A stretch of 64,000 nt of DNA. Origin: CAVSRC01 sp963830205 (GTDB lineage: Bacteria; Pseudomonadota; Alphaproteobacteria; Rhizobiales; Kaistiaceae). The position numbers and the translations under genes are program-made. The stretch covers positions 1-64,000 of the forward strand of contig CAWHLP010000034.1 in NCBI GenBank assembly GCA_963830205.1, read 5' to 3'. Shown in pieces: positions 38,162 through 48,199 of this stretch (positions within the stretch are counted from its first letter, which is position 1; each line of letters opens with the position of its first letter). The notes under the pieces are model-generated. The model saw only the letters and a list, made by a program, of their open reading frames with translations, was not told the DNA's origin and did no database searches.

Positions 38162-38205
38162 CCTGCGCTTGCGCGCCGCGCCTGCCGGCGGCAGGCTCGC
38201 GGCCC

Positions 38206-38862
38206 ATGCTGCAGAAGGCACCCGATTCGGCTTTGGCGCGCCCGGCGCCGACCGACCGCTACGAGCGGCGGGCGAAGCGGCGTGGCGCCCGGCTCGTTGC
38301 CGGCGTCGACGAGGCGGGGCGCGGGCCCCTGGCCGGGCCGGTGGTGGTCGCAGCGGTCGTCTTCGCCAACCGGCGCTACCCGCAGGGCCTCAACGATTCC
38401 AAGAAGCTGACGCTCCTCCAGCGCGAACGCCTCTACGCGGAAATCCTCGCCTGCGCCTCCGTGTCGATCGCCGTCGCCAGCCGGGCGCGCATCGACCGCA
38501 TGAACATCCTCAGGGCCTCGCTGTGGGCCATGAGCCGGGCAGTCGCCGGCCTTGCCGAGCGGCCCGACCACGTTCTGGTCGACGGCAACATGGAGCCGCC
38601 GGCGCTCGCCTGCACCTGCGAGACGGTGGTCGGCGGCGACGGCCTGTCGGTGTCGATCGCCGCCGCCTCGATCGTCGCCAAGGTGACGCGCGACCGCCTG
38701 ATGGCCGTCATCGGGCGGGCCTATCCCGATTACGGTTTCGAGCAGCACATGGGCTATTCGACGCCGGCCCACTTCGCCGCGCTCAAGGCCCACGGCCCCT
38801 GCCCGCACCACCGGCAGAGCTTCGCGCCGGTGCGCGCGCAGCAGCTCGACCTGGATTTCTGA
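38206..38862 (+). CDS. rnhB: Ribonuclease HII
   Basis: A 218-aa enzyme cutting RNA in RNA-DNA hybrids and at single ribonucleotides. GVDEAGRGPLAGPVVVAAVV (catalytic DE), HVLVDGN and SIAAASIVAKVTRDRLM hold the acidic metal ligands; the C-terminal HMGYSTPAHFAALKAHGPCP is canonical. Intact. The 175 bp between it and the convergent atpF show only short GC palindromes. Confidence 0.97.
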   Translation: MLQKAPDSALARPAPTDRYERRAKRRGARLVAGVDEAGRGPLAGPVVVAAVVFANRRYPQGLNDSKKLTLLQRERLYAEILACASVSIAVASRARIDRMNILRASLWAMSRAVAGLAERPDHVLVDGNMEPPALACTCETVVGGDGLSVSIAAASIVAKVTRDRLMAVIGRAYPDYGFEQHMGYSTPAHFAALKAHGPCPHHRQSFAPVRAQQLDLDF

Positions 38863-39037
38863 GCTGAGCGCGTCCCGATGTCGCGGCGCTGCACGTGAGT
38901 GATGCGCCGCAGAACCGGGACCCTGGACACCCAGCAAGGCTCACCGCAAGCGTCGGACTCGTCGAGGTCCGGCCTTCGGCGTGCCCCTCGGGTGCGGGCT
39001 GAACGGAGCGTGTTGTCGCGTGCGTGGCCGGCTGAAC

Positions 39038-39520
39038 TCAGTTCAGCTTGGAGCGGACGTCGCCGATCGCCTTGTCGATCAGGGCGGCACCGCCTTCGCC
39101 CTTGGTGCGGGCGGCAAGCAGCTTCTCGGCAGCGGCGATGGCCACGTCGGCGGAGAGCGCCCGCACCTCCTGCAGCGCCTGGATCTCGGCCTGGGCGATC
39201 TTCTGCTCGGCGATCCTGGTGCGGCTGGCGACGTATTCTGCCATGTGCTTCTTGGCTTCGACCGACAGCGCCTCGGCCTCGCGCTTGGCCTGGTCGATGA
39301 TCTCCTCGGCCTCGACCTCGGCCTCGCGCGCCCGGCGCTGATAGTCGGCGAGCAGTGCCTGGGCCTCCTCGCGCAGCTTGCGCGCCTGGTCGAGCTCGTT
39401 GCGGATTCCCGCAGCGCGCCGGTCGAGCGCCGTGGTGATCTGCCCGGGCACCTTCAAATAGACCATGAGGCCGAGGAAGATGATGAGCGAGACGAGTGCC
39501 CAGAACGGTGCGTCGAACAT
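39038..39520 (-). CDS. atpF: F0 ATP synthase subunit b
   Basis: A 160-aa subunit of the peripheral stalk: N-terminal membrane helix (FWALVSLIIFLGLMVYLKVP) and a long charged coiled-coil (EAQALLADYQRRAREAEVEA and so on). Last gene of the operon. Confidence 0.95.
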   Translation of the reverse strand: MFDAPFWALVSLIIFLGLMVYLKVPGQITTALDRRAAGIRNELDQARKLREEAQALLADYQRRAREAEVEAEEIIDQAKREAEALSVEAKKHMAEYVASRTRIAEQKIAQAEIQALQEVRALSADVAIAAAEKLLAARTKGEGGAALIDKAIGDVRSKLN

Positions 39521-39529
39521 CGCTGCCCC

Positions 39530-40118
39530 CTACTTCGCCATGGCGTCGGCGACGGCCTTGTCGGCCTCGGCGCGGTCGATGGCGGCGCCGGTCAGCGCGG
39601 CAACGATCGCCTCGGTGGCTTCCGCCGCGATGGCGCCGACGTCGGAGAGCGCCTTCGACTTGATCTCGCCGATGCGCGTCTCGGCCGCGGCGAGCTGCTT
39701 GTTGAGGGCAGTCTCGGCCCCGACCCGCTGCGCGTCGGAGGCGACGCGGGCTTCCTGGCGGGCGGTCTCGGCAATGGTGAAGGCCTTGGCGCGGGCATTG
39801 GCCAGCGCCTTCTGGTAGGCCTCCTCGGCCGCTTCCGATTCCTGCTTCAGCCGCTCGGCCATGTCGAGATCGCTGGCGATGCGGTCGCGACGGTCCTCGA
39901 GGATGCCGCCGATGCGCGGCAGCGCGATCTTCGCCATCAGGTAGTACATGAGGGCGAAGGTGATCGCGAGCCACAGGAGCTGCGAGGGGAACGTCGAGGA
40001 GTTCGAACGGCGGGAACACCTTGTGCTCGCCGGGCGGCTGCGCCTCGGTGCCCGTGTGTGGCGCCGGCGGCGGCTGGGTTGCCTCGGCCAGCGTCATCGG
40101 CGGCTGACTAGCGGCCAT
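39530..40118 (-). CDS. atpG: F0 ATP synthase subunit b', frameshifted
   Basis: Second b-type stalk subunit typical of alphaproteobacteria. It begins MAASQPPMTLAEATQPPPAP and reads to VFPPFE; the expected SSTFPSQLLWLAITFALMYY then lies in another frame because of one extra base near 40001. The remainder from MAKIALPRIGGILEDRRDRI to the coiled-coil end VADAMAK is intact. The span is one more than a multiple of three; repaired length is 195 aa. Since ATP synthase is intact elsewhere, an assembly error is likely. Confidence 0.92.
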
Positions 40119-40153
40119 TGCCTAATCCCGAATAGACGTGCGTGGCGTCGTGC

Positions 40154-40378
40154 TCAGCTGAACAGCAGGATGAGCGCGATGAGCAGCGAGAAGATGCCGA
40201 GCGCCTCGGTGATGGCGAAGCCGAAGATCAGGCGGCCGAACTGGCCGTCGGCGGCAGCCGGGTTGCGGATGGCGCCGGCCAGAAAGTTGCCGAAGATGTG
40301 GCCGAGGCCGATGCCGGCGCAGCCCATGCCGATGCACGCGATACCGGCGCCGATTGCCTTTGCTGCTGCAAGTTCCAT
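40154..40378 (-). CDS. atpE: F0 ATP synthase subunit c
   Basis: A 74-aa two-helix ring subunit: MELAAAKAIGAGIACIGMGC, GLGHIFGNFLAGAIRNPAAA (polar loop) and FAITEALGIFSLLIALILLF with the proton-carrying Glu. The ATG at 40378 gives the family length; the longer open frame upstream is not coding. Confidence 0.96.
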   Translation of the reverse strand: MELAAAKAIGAGIACIGMGCAGIGLGHIFGNFLAGAIRNPAAADGQFGRLIFGFAITEALGIFSLLIALILLFS

Positions 40379-40425
40379 GGTCGAAGCTCCTGCTAGAGAA
40401 TCCTTGGGGTCGATGGGCCCAGCCG

Positions 40426-41172
40426 TCAGTGGCTGGGATGAATGGCGTCGTTCAGGTAGAGGCTGGTGAGAATGGCGAAGACATAGGCCTGCAGCGCCGC
40501 CACCAGGAATTCCAGCGCCGTCAGCGCCACCGTCGCGGCCAGCGGCAGGACGGCGCCGAACCAGCCGAGGAAGCCGAGCGAACCCAGCGCGGTGACGAAG
40601 CCGGCGAACACCTTGAGCGTGATGTGGCCGGCCAGCATGTTGGCGAAGAGACGGATCGACAGGCTCAGCGGCCGCGACAGGAACGACAGCACCTCGATCA
40701 CGACGATGAACGGCAGGATCGCCTTGGGCACGCCGCCCGGCACGAACAGCTTGAGGAAGCCCAGCCCGTGCTTCATGAAGCCGTAGACCACCACCGTCAG
40801 GATCACGGCCAGCGCCAGCGCGGCGGTGATGACGATGTGCGAGGTGATCGTGAAGAAATAGGGGAACATGCCCCACAGGTTGGCGACCAGGATGAACATG
40901 AACAGCGTGAAGACGAAGGGGAAGAACTTCATCCCCTGGCTGCCGGCTGATTCGCGCAGAGTCTGCGCCATGAACTCGTAGGTGAGCTCGGCCGCCGACT
41001 GCCAGCGCGACGGCACCAGGCCGCGGCCGCGGGTCGACAGGATCAGGAAGGCCGAGGCGGCGACCACGGTCAGCCCCATGAACAGGGCCGAATTGGTGAA
41101 GGACAGGTCGACCCCGCCGATTTCGATCGGGATGAGCTTCTCAATGTGAAACTGGTGGATCGGATCGTACAA
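40426..41172 (-). CDS. atpB: F0 ATP synthase subunit a
   Basis: A 248-aa membrane subunit forming the proton half-channels. SLSIRLFANMLAGHITLKVF contains the essential Arg, and EFLVAALQAYVFAILTSLYL is the last helix. It starts MYDPIHQFHIEKLIPIEIGG, usual for alphaproteobacteria. Confidence 0.97.
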   Translation of the reverse strand: MYDPIHQFHIEKLIPIEIGGVDLSFTNSALFMGLTVVAASAFLILSTRGRGLVPSRWQSAAELTYEFMAQTLRESAGSQGMKFFPFVFTLFMFILVANLWGMFPYFFTITSHIVITAALALAVILTVVVYGFMKHGLGFLKLFVPGGVPKAILPFIVVIEVLSFLSRPLSLSIRLFANMLAGHITLKVFAGFVTALGSLGFLGWFGAVLPLAATVALTALEFLVAALQAYVFAILTSLYLNDAIHPSH

Positions 41173-41184
41173 GTCAGTCCCTCG

Positions 41185-41556
41185 TCACCGCTTGCCGCCG
41201 GCGCGATCGTCCGGCCCGGCTGGCCCCGGCTTCACCAGACCGGCTGACCTGAGCGCAGTCAAGGTCCCCGCGGCGAAACCCAGAAGCAAGAACACCATCA
41301 ACCCCCAGGGGCCGGTTCCGAACAGCCGGTCGACCCCCCATCCCAATGCCGCGCCGAGGAGGACCCCCGCCACGAAATCAGCGCCAAGCCGAAGCGCCAG
41401 GGCGGCCCCCTGCCCGTCCGACTCTTTCCCGGCGGGCGACGGCTCTTTGCCCATCACGCGCCGAGCGTCAAGCTGCCGATGGAGATCGCGCAGCCGCCCG
41501 GAAAGTTCTGCCTTCCGGTCAGCCGACAGGTCCGGCTCGCCGTCCCCGTCGCCCAT
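41185..41556 (-). CDS. atpI: AtpI-like F0F1 assembly protein
   Basis: A 123-aa protein with an acidic cytoplasmic N-terminus and two membrane helices (LGADFVAGVLLGAALGWGVD and GLMVFLLLGFAAGTLTALRS). AtpI helps assemble the c-ring. First gene of the operon, 12 bp before atpB. Confidence 0.88.
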   Translation of the reverse strand: MGDGDGEPDLSADRKAELSGRLRDLHRQLDARRVMGKEPSPAGKESDGQGAALALRLGADFVAGVLLGAALGWGVDRLFGTGPWGLMVFLLLGFAAGTLTALRSAGLVKPGPAGPDDRAGGKR

Positions 41557-41610
41557 CCGCCGCTCCCTCGTGCTCCACGAAAAGTCCTGGCGCCCCCGAA
41601 AGCCGCGCGC

Positions 41611-41639
41611 ACAATAGTTAGCACGTTTGGGAGTGTCAA
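41611..41639 (-). promoter_or_regulatory. Sigma-70-type promoter of the atp operon
   Basis: TTGACA (41639-41634), exactly 17 bases, TATTGT (41616-41611) on the minus strand, about 55 bp before the atpI ATG. The -35 box is perfect and the -10 has four matches of six. Confidence 0.72.
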
Positions 41640-41757
41640 GGATAGGTCAACATGACTTATCTATTTGAGTCGTAACCGTTTTCCGGCATCGCTGCGCGCC
41701 TCGCAACCGGCGCCGGGCGGGCTTCCCCGGTCCCCCGCCGCGTGCGAAAAAGGAGCC

Positions 41758-42264
41758 ATGGCCGAATCTCAGGAAAAGCGCCGCAGGCAGGGCGCGGTGC
41801 CGCTCTCCGCGCTGGTCGGGCGGGTGATCAATCCGGTCGCCCGCAAGCGCGGTTTTGCCGCGGCCGACCTGGTCGCGGCATGGGGCGACGTGGTCGGCGC
41901 CGACCTGGCCGAATGCACCCGGCCGGAGAAGATCGTGTGGCCGCGCGGCGAGGCCAACAGCGAGGCGCCCGGCGTGCTCACCCTCAGGGTGGATGGCCCC
42001 AGGGCGGTGCTCGTCCAGCACCAGCTCGGCCAGATCGTCGAGCGGGTGAACGCCTTCTTCGGCTATGCGGCGGTCGGTTCGGTGCGCATCGTGCAGGGGC
42101 CGATCGGCCGCGCCGCGGAGCCGGCGCCGGCCGACGACGCGCCGCTGGCGCCCGAAGAGGAGGCGCGACTCAAGGCGGCCACCGGCCGGGTCGAGGACCA
42201 GTCCCTGCGCGAGGCCCTCGACAGGCTCGGCCGCGGCGTGCTCAAACGCCACAAGCAAGCGTGA
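41758..42264 (+). CDS. dciA: DciA-like DUF721 protein
   Basis: A 168-aa protein with a DUF721 domain: LSALVGRVINPVARKRGFAA, AWGDVVGADLAECTRPEKIV and LTLRVDGPRAVLVQHQLGQI. DciA loads the replicative helicase in bacteria lacking DnaC/DnaI. The ATG follows AAGGAG by 4 bp; an in-frame ATG 31 codons upstream is less likely. The C-terminal extension is Ala/Glu-rich. The gene is divergent from atpI. Confidence 0.82.
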   Translation: MAESQEKRRRQGAVPLSALVGRVINPVARKRGFAAADLVAAWGDVVGADLAECTRPEKIVWPRGEANSEAPGVLTLRVDGPRAVLVQHQLGQIVERVNAFFGYAAVGSVRIVQGPIGRAAEPAPADDAPLAPEEEARLKAATGRVEDQSLREALDRLGRGVLKRHKQA

Positions 42265-42359
42265 TTGGACTGGGGCCGCAAAGGCCGTAATGAGTCACTC
42301 CAAATCGGCCGCCGGAAACAGCGGCTTAGGCCAGAATCCCTTTTCCGAGGAAGCAAATC

Positions 42360-43040
42360 GTGAAGTGGAACTCCCGGCAAGTTCTCGTCCTTGTGGCGGC
42401 GGTCGTCATCATCGTCGCAGGCGCCATCTTCTATTTCGTCGGCCGGCCGGCCAACGTTGACCTCAGCCAGGGCGGCGGCGGCGACAGCGGCGCTCCGCCA
42501 GCGCCGAGCAAGGAGGAGCTGATGGTCGCCGGGCCGCTCGGCGAGATGACCGAGGGCGATCCCAAGGCGCCCAACACCATCATCGAATATGCCTCGATGA
42601 CCTGCTCGCACTGCGCCGATTTCCACAACACGGTCTTTCGCGAGTTCAAGAAGGCATACATCGACAGCGGCAAGGTCTACTTCATCTTCCGCGAGTACCC
42701 GCTCGACCCGCTGGCGACCTCGGCCGCCATGCTGGCGCGCTGCGCCCCCAAGGACGCCTACTTCCCGATGATCGACCTCCTGTTCGACCAGCAGGACAAC
42801 TGGGCCTTCGTCAAGGATCCCAAGACGGCGCTCATCAATCTGGTGAAACAGGCCGGAATCAGCGAAGCTGACTTCAATGCCTGCTTGACGAATCAGTCCA
42901 TCCTGGACGGAGTGAACTGGGTCAAGGATCGGGCCTACAAGACGTTCGGCGTCAACGCGACACCGACCTTCTTCGTCAACGGCGTGGAGCACCCTGGTGA
43001 GTTCTCGCTGGAGGAGATCCAGAAGATTCTCGGTGGCTAG
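42360..43040 (+). CDS. DsbA-family thiol-disulfide protein
   Basis: A 226-aa protein anchored or exported by an N-terminal segment (VLVLVAAVVIIVAGAIFYFV), then a Gly/Ser/Pro linker and a DsbA/thioredoxin-like domain with the redox motif CSHC in YASMTCSHCADFHNTVF and the cis-Pro in VNATPTFFVNGV. It probably forms or isomerises disulfides in the periplasm. Start GTG at 42360. smc follows after 60 bp. Confidence 0.9.
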   Translation: MKWNSRQVLVLVAAVVIIVAGAIFYFVGRPANVDLSQGGGGDSGAPPAPSKEELMVAGPLGEMTEGDPKAPNTIIEYASMTCSHCADFHNTVFREFKKAYIDSGKVYFIFREYPLDPLATSAAMLARCAPKDAYFPMIDLLFDQQDNWAFVKDPKTALINLVKQAGISEADFNACLTNQSILDGVNWVKDRAYKTFGVNATPTFFVNGVEHPGEFSLEEIQKILGG

Positions 43041-43100
43041 GCCGGAGCGCGCTTTAGGGCGGCGCCCCCGGGGAGCGCCGCCTGGCAATGGGAGTTGCGT

Positions 43101-46100
43101 TTGAAATTCACGCGCCTGCGTGTCCTCGGGTTCAAGTCGTTCGTCGAACCTACCGAATTCCCGATCGAGCCGGGCCTGACCGGCGTGGTCGGGCCGAATG
43201 GCTGCGGCAAGTCCAATCTGGTCGAGGCGCTGCGCTGGGTGATGGGCGAAAGCTCATACAAGGCGATGCGCGCCTCGGGCATGGACGACGTCATCTTCCA
43301 GGGCAGCGGCAACCGCCCGGCGCGCAACACCGCCGAGGTATCGCTGGCGGTCGATAACGCCGACCACGCCGCGCCGGCCGTGTTCAACGAAGCCGACGTG
43401 CTGGAGGTGACCCGGCGCATCGAGCGCGAGGCCGGCTCGATCTACCGCATCAACGGCCGCGACGTGCGCGCCCGCGACGTGCAGCTGCTGTTTGCCGACG
43501 CCTCGACCGGCGCCCATTCGCCGGCGATCGTCGGCCAGGGCAAGATCGGCGAACTGATCGCCGCCAAGCCGGTCGACCGCCGGTCGCTGCTCGAAGAGGC
43601 CGCCGGCATCGCCGGCCTGCACAATCGCCGCCACGAGGCGGAGCTGCGCCTCAAGGGCGCCGAACAGAACCTCGCCCGCCTCGACGACGTCATCGGCGAG
43701 ATCGAGCAGCAGCTCGACGGCCTCAAGCGCCAGGCGCGCCAGGCGGTGCGCTACCGCAACCTGTCGGGCGCGATCCGCCAGGCGGAGGCGACGGTGCTGC
43801 ATTTGCGCTCCGTGGCCGCCGGTGAAGCGCTGGCGGAAGCCGAGGCAGCGCTCAACGCGGCAACCACGCATGCCAACGAACGCGCCAGCGAGCAGGCGGA
43901 GGCCGCGCGGGTGCAGGCCGAAGCCGCGGCCGAGCTGCCGGAGCTGCGCGATGGCGCCGCCCGTGCCGCCGCTGCCGCGCAGCGCATCCAGCTTGCCGCC
44001 GAGCAGCTCGGCGCCGAGGAAGGGCGCATCAGGAACCGCCTCGCCGAGCTTGACCGCCGCCTCGCCCAGCTTGCCGACGACATCGCCCGCGAGGAGGGCA
44101 TGGTGGCCGACAACAGCGCCATCATCGCCCGCCTCAACGAGGAGGAGCACGAGCTGGAGGCGGCCAATGCCGCCATGAGCGAGCGCCAGGCGACCGCCGC
44201 CAGCCGCCGCCATAGCGCAGAGACCGCGGTCGGCGAGAGCGAGCGCGAGCTCGCCGAGCTGACCCGCCAGCATGCCGAGGTGGCGGCCCAGCGCAGCCAG
44301 TACGAGCGGGCATCGCGCGAGGCCGGCGAGCGGGCGGCCAAGCTCCGCGGCGAGATCGCGAAGGTGAGCGGCGAGCTCGCCGGGCTCGAGGAGGCCGGCG
44401 CGGAGAGCGCGACGGTCGCCGAGCGCTGGCAGGCCGCCGAGACGGCCGAGAACGGCACCCGTGCCGCCGAGGCCGCAGCCAATGTGGCCGAGCACAGCGT
44501 GACGGCGGCGCGCGAGGCGCGCGGCAGCGCGCGCGAGCGGCTGACCGCGGCCGAGCATGCGTTGAGCAAGCTCGAGACCGAGGCCGCGACCCTGTCCGCC
44601 ATCCTTGCCGCCAATGCTCCGGCCGGCCATGCGCCGGTCATCGATCTGGTGACCGTCGACAGCGGCTTCGAAGCCGCGCTCGGCGCCGCCTTCGGCGATG
44701 ACCTCGACGCGGCAACCGACGAGGACGCACCGGCCCGCTGGCGCCAGATCGATGCCACCGCCGATGACGGCCCCCTGCCCGAGGGAATCGAATCGCTGGC
44801 CGCCCATGTGCGGGCGCCGGCAGTCCTGGCGCGCCGCCTGGCGCTGACCGGCCTCATCGACCGCGCCGACGGTGCGCGTCTGCAGATGATGCTGAAGCCC
44901 GGCCAGCGCCTGGTCAGCCGCGAGGGGGATCTGTGGCGCTGGGACGGCTATGCCGCCGCGGCCGACGCACCGCGCGCCGCCGCCCAGCGGCTGGCAAGCC
45001 GCAACCGGCTGGCCGAGCTCGATGCCGAGATCGTGCCGGCGCGCGACACGGTCGCTGCCGGGCGCGAGGCGCTGCAAGGTGCCGAAAACGATCTCAATGC
45101 CGCGACCGAGGCCGAGCGCCAGGCGCGCGAGGCGCTGCGCGCCGCACGCAAGGCCCTTGACGAGGCGCGGCGGCTGTTGACCGAGGCCGAACGCGAGGCC
45201 AGCCGTGTCGCTGCCAGGCGGAGCGGCCTCGACGAGGCGCTTGCCCGGCTGACCACGAGCCTTGCCGAGAGCGAGACCGCCGAGGCAGACGCCCGCGCCG
45301 GCCTCGCTAACGCCGCCGACCCCGAGGTGCTGGCCGAAGCGCTCAAGGCCCAGCGCGAGCGCGTCAACGAGGATCGCGCCGTGTTGGCGGAGGCGCGTGC
45401 CGCCGTCGAGACGCTGACGCGCGAGGCCGACATGCGTTCCGGCCGTCTGGCGGCGATCGCGGTCGAGCGGCAGAACTGGAACGAGCGGGCGGCCAATGCC
45501 CGCAACCAGATCGCCACGCTCTCCGAACGGCGCGGCGAGACCGAGACGGAGCGGCAGGCACTGGCCGAAGAGCCGGCGCGCATCGAGGAGAAGCGCAAGG
45601 CGCTGCTCTCCGAGGCCGCATCGGCGGAGACGGCGCGTGCCGCGGCCGCCGACGCGTTGGCTGCCGGCGAAGCGGTCCTGGCCGAGGCGGACAAGGTGGC
45701 GCGCCTTGCCCTCGACGCTCTGGCGGAAGCGCGCGAGCAGCGCGGCCGCGCCGAGGAGCGCGTGGTGGCGGCGCGCGAGCGCGTCGGCGAAGTCGCCGGG
45801 CGCATCGCCGAGGCGCTCAACTGCACGCCGGCGGAGGTCTTCGCCGAGACCGGCCTCAAGCCGGACGCCGCCCTGCCGGCGCTCGATGACGTCGAGGCGC
45901 GGCTGGAGCGCTATCGCGCCGAGCGTGAACGCCTGGGTGCCGTCAACCTGCGCGCCGAGGCGGAAGCGACGGAGCTTGCCGAGCGGCGCGACGCGCTGAC
46001 CGGCGAGCGCGACGATCTCATCGCCGCCATCCACCGCCTGCGCCAGGGCATCTCCAGCCTCAACCGCGAGGGGCGCGAGCGGCTGATGGCGGCCTTCGAT

Positions 46101-46559
46101 ACGGTCAACGACCACTTCAAGCGGCTGTTCACCCATCTCTTCGGCGGCGGCACCGCCGAGCTGCAGCTCACCGATTCCGACGACCCGCTGGAGGCGGGCC
46201 TGGAGATCGTCGCCCGGCCGCCGGGCAAGAAGCCGCAGATCATGACGCTGCTCTCCGGCGGCGAACAGGCGCTCACCGCGCTCTCGCTGATCTTCGCCGT
46301 GTTCCTCACCAACCCGGCGCCGATCTGCGTGCTCGACGAGGTCGACGCGCCGCTCGACGACGCCAACGTGGTGCGCTTCTGCAATCTGCTCGAAGAGATG
46401 GCGCGCTCGACCGACACGCGCTTCATCACCGTCACCCACAATCCGATCACCATGGCGCGCATGAACCGCCTGTTCGGCGTCACCATGGCCGAGCGTGGCG
46501 TCTCCCAGCTCGTCTCGGTCGACCTGCAGACGGCCGAGAGCTTCCGCGAGGCGGGATAG
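43101..46559 (+). CDS. smc: Chromosome segregation ATPase SMC
   Basis: A 1152-aa condensin subunit: Walker A GPNGCGKSNLVEALRWVMGE near the N-terminus, first coiled coil rich in Ala/Glu/Arg (about residues 160-500), the hinge around APVIDLVTVDSGFEAALGAA (about residues 515-650), second coiled coil, then the signature LLSGGEQALTALSLIFAVFL and Walker B VLDEVDAPLDDANV. TTG at 43101, 6 bp after GGAG, gives the conserved MKFTRLRVLGFKSFVEP; the TTG two codons upstream sits too close to the ribosome site. Intact despite its length. Confidence 0.96.
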   Translation: MKFTRLRVLGFKSFVEPTEFPIEPGLTGVVGPNGCGKSNLVEALRWVMGESSYKAMRASGMDDVIFQGSGNRPARNTAEVSLAVDNADHAAPAVFNEADVLEVTRRIEREAGSIYRINGRDVRARDVQLLFADASTGAHSPAIVGQGKIGELIAAKPVDRRSLLEEAAGIAGLHNRRHEAELRLKGAEQNLARLDDVIGEIEQQLDGLKRQARQAVRYRNLSGAIRQAEATVLHLRSVAAGEALAEAEAALNAATTHANERASEQAEAARVQAEAAAELPELRDGAARAAAAAQRIQLAAEQLGAEEGRIRNRLAELDRRLAQLADDIAREEGMVADNSAIIARLNEEEHELEAANAAMSERQATAASRRHSAETAVGESERELAELTRQHAEVAAQRSQYERASREAGERAAKLRGEIAKVSGELAGLEEAGAESATVAERWQAAETAENGTRAAEAAANVAEHSVTAAREARGSARERLTAAEHALSKLETEAATLSAILAANAPAGHAPVIDLVTVDSGFEAALGAAFGDDLDAATDEDAPARWRQIDATADDGPLPEGIESLAAHVRAPAVLARRLALTGLIDRADGARLQMMLKPGQRLVSREGDLWRWDGYAAAADAPRAAAQRLASRNRLAELDAEIVPARDTVAAGREALQGAENDLNAATEAERQAREALRAARKALDEARRLLTEAEREASRVAARRSGLDEALARLTTSLAESETAEADARAGLANAADPEVLAEALKAQRERVNEDRAVLAEARAAVETLTREADMRSGRLAAIAVERQNWNERAANARNQIATLSERRGETETERQALAEEPARIEEKRKALLSEAASAETARAAAADALAAGEAVLAEADKVARLALDALAEAREQRGRAEERVVAARERVGEVAGRIAEALNCTPAEVFAETGLKPDAALPALDDVEARLERYRAERERLGAVNLRAEAEATELAERRDALTGERDDLIAAIHRLRQGISSLNREGRERLMAAFDTVNDHFKRLFTHLFGGGTAELQLTDSDDPLEAGLEIVARPPGKKPQIMTLLSGGEQALTALSLIFAVFLTNPAPICVLDEVDAPLDDANVVRFCNLLEEMARSTDTRFITVTHNPITMARMNRLFGVTMAERGVSQLVSVDLQTAESFREAG

Positions 46560-46604
46560 CAGTCTCCCCGACATGCCCCGCGCATCATGCGCCCCCCTCC
46601 TGTC

Positions 46605-46800
46605 CACCTCCTTTCCGGGGGCAGGGCGATCGCATCGGCGCACCACCTCTCCCCGGCGGGGAGAGGTCGGATCGGGCCGCGTCAGCGGGTCGATCCGGGT
46701 GAGGGGGAGCCGAGCTATCCGGATATGTGGGCGCCCCCTCACCCTCCGGTGCCCACATGCGATTCCCCTGCCCTTGAGGGGAGGTTGGGCGCTGTGGTTG
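46605..46800. repeat. CCTCTCCCC / GGGTGAGGG palindromic repeat cluster
   Basis: CCACCTCTCCCCGGCGGGGA, GGGTGAGGGGGAGCCGAGCT followed by ATCCGGA, then CCCCCTCACCCTCC. It uses the same words as the clusters at 23489 and 48405 and lies directly left of the insertion sequence. No gene in 46560-46829. Confidence 0.7.
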
Positions 46801-46829
46801 CTGCGTGCTCCCTCCCTCCCCCTTTCAGG

Positions 46830-48199
46830 CTAGGGGATGCACACATTTCTAAGGCTCCAGCCGTTTGCGAGCGCTCGGAAGTACTCGATGCCGTTTTTGA
46901 ATGTGATTGGCCCCGGGGGTTTGGACGAGGGATAGCCATCCCATCCGCCGAGCCTGGCGATGATCCACGCCGCCCATGCGAGGCTCGATTTGGGGTGCGG
47001 GTTCTTCTGCAGCGCGGTAGCGCCCTCGACGCGCTGATTGGCGGCTTCGAGGACGGTGATGTCGTCAGTGGAGAAGACGAGGTTTGCCGAGCGCCGGTCG
47101 CCGCCGTCGCGGGCCTGAACCAGCTGCAGCGTGAGGCAAGCGGCTTTGGCGGCGATGGCAATCAGCTTGACCAGGCGATCGGCGATGGCGATCTGGCTAT
47201 CCTCGACTTTCAGCCCCTGCTGCTTCATCAACCTGAACAGCTGCTCGATCATCCAGCGTTGCGCGTACCAATCGACGATCTGCCAGGCGGCCAAGGCGTC
47301 GCTCACGGCATGCGTGGTGAGAAGCCGCCAATGGAGCGGCTCGCATCCTGCCGGTGGATTGCGTTCGACCACCTCGACATAGCTCAACGCCACCTTCTTC
47401 GGCAGGTCCGGTTCGATCGCGTTCCCAGGCCGAGCAATCTCGACGCGGCCAAAGCGCAGCGTCAGCTCAGCCGTCCGCTTTGGCCTGCCGGGACGGGCAC
47501 GCAACGTCAGCGTACGGCTTCCAGCTGGCGGCAGGGCCGCGCCGAAGGCGTAGAGCTTGCTCCCGCCGGCTAGCCGCCGATCCTTCTGAACGCGGGTTAG
47601 CACATGGAAGTTCGCCCCCGGCAGAAGCGCCCATTCGGCATAGATGTCGCTCTCGCGATCGGCAATCACCATCACGCATGCCGCCTCGCAAAGCAGCGAT
47701 TTGGCAGCCTGAGCCGTGTCGAGCCAGCGCCCCGATTCCTTCTGCGAGAGCAAGCGCTGCCCATGCGGGATGGTCACCCGCCCCGAGCGCGTCCACACCC
47801 GTCCCGATACCAGGCCCAGACAGGCTCCGTCAGCGGCATCAACCGCCAGCATCACATGGGCCAGCGCCCCGCGGCCGATCCCCTTGCCGATCTCGCCAAG
47901 ACCGCGCCGGCGGGCAGCAGTGGTTGCAAAATTGAACTCGCTGGTGTCCTGGATCGCCAGAACATGACGACCCGCTACCGCTGCCGCCGTCCGATCACTC
48001 CAGCCCTCGATCAGCCGATCCACCGTCACCTTGCGATTGGCGATGAACCGACCAAACCGAACGTGGTCCGCTCGCCGCTCACCAAGGCGCCGAAGGCACA
48101 CTCCTTCGCGCGCGACAATGCGTCCGAGCAGCGCCGCCCCCCTTTATCGAGGCGGCGATCCCCGAACCGGCCCAATGACCAATTCCTGTCCAAGTCCAT
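46830..48199 (-). CDS. Tn5-like IS4-family transposase, frame change after DNA-binding domain
   Basis: The N-terminal DNA-binding part starts at 48199: MDLDRNWSLGRFGDRRLDKG. The catalytic part is in the -1 frame: AALLGRIVAREGVCLRRLGE, LAIQDTSEFNF (first Asp), MVIADRESDIYAEW (second Asp), and the YREK-type block WYAQRWMIEQLFRLMKQQGL with the Glu. The frames meet at a run of six G (48142-48137, plus-strand C) after AAA. A single missing base or a -1 slip there joins them into about 456 residues. It may therefore be active by frameshifting, inactive, or misassembled. Confidence 0.85.
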
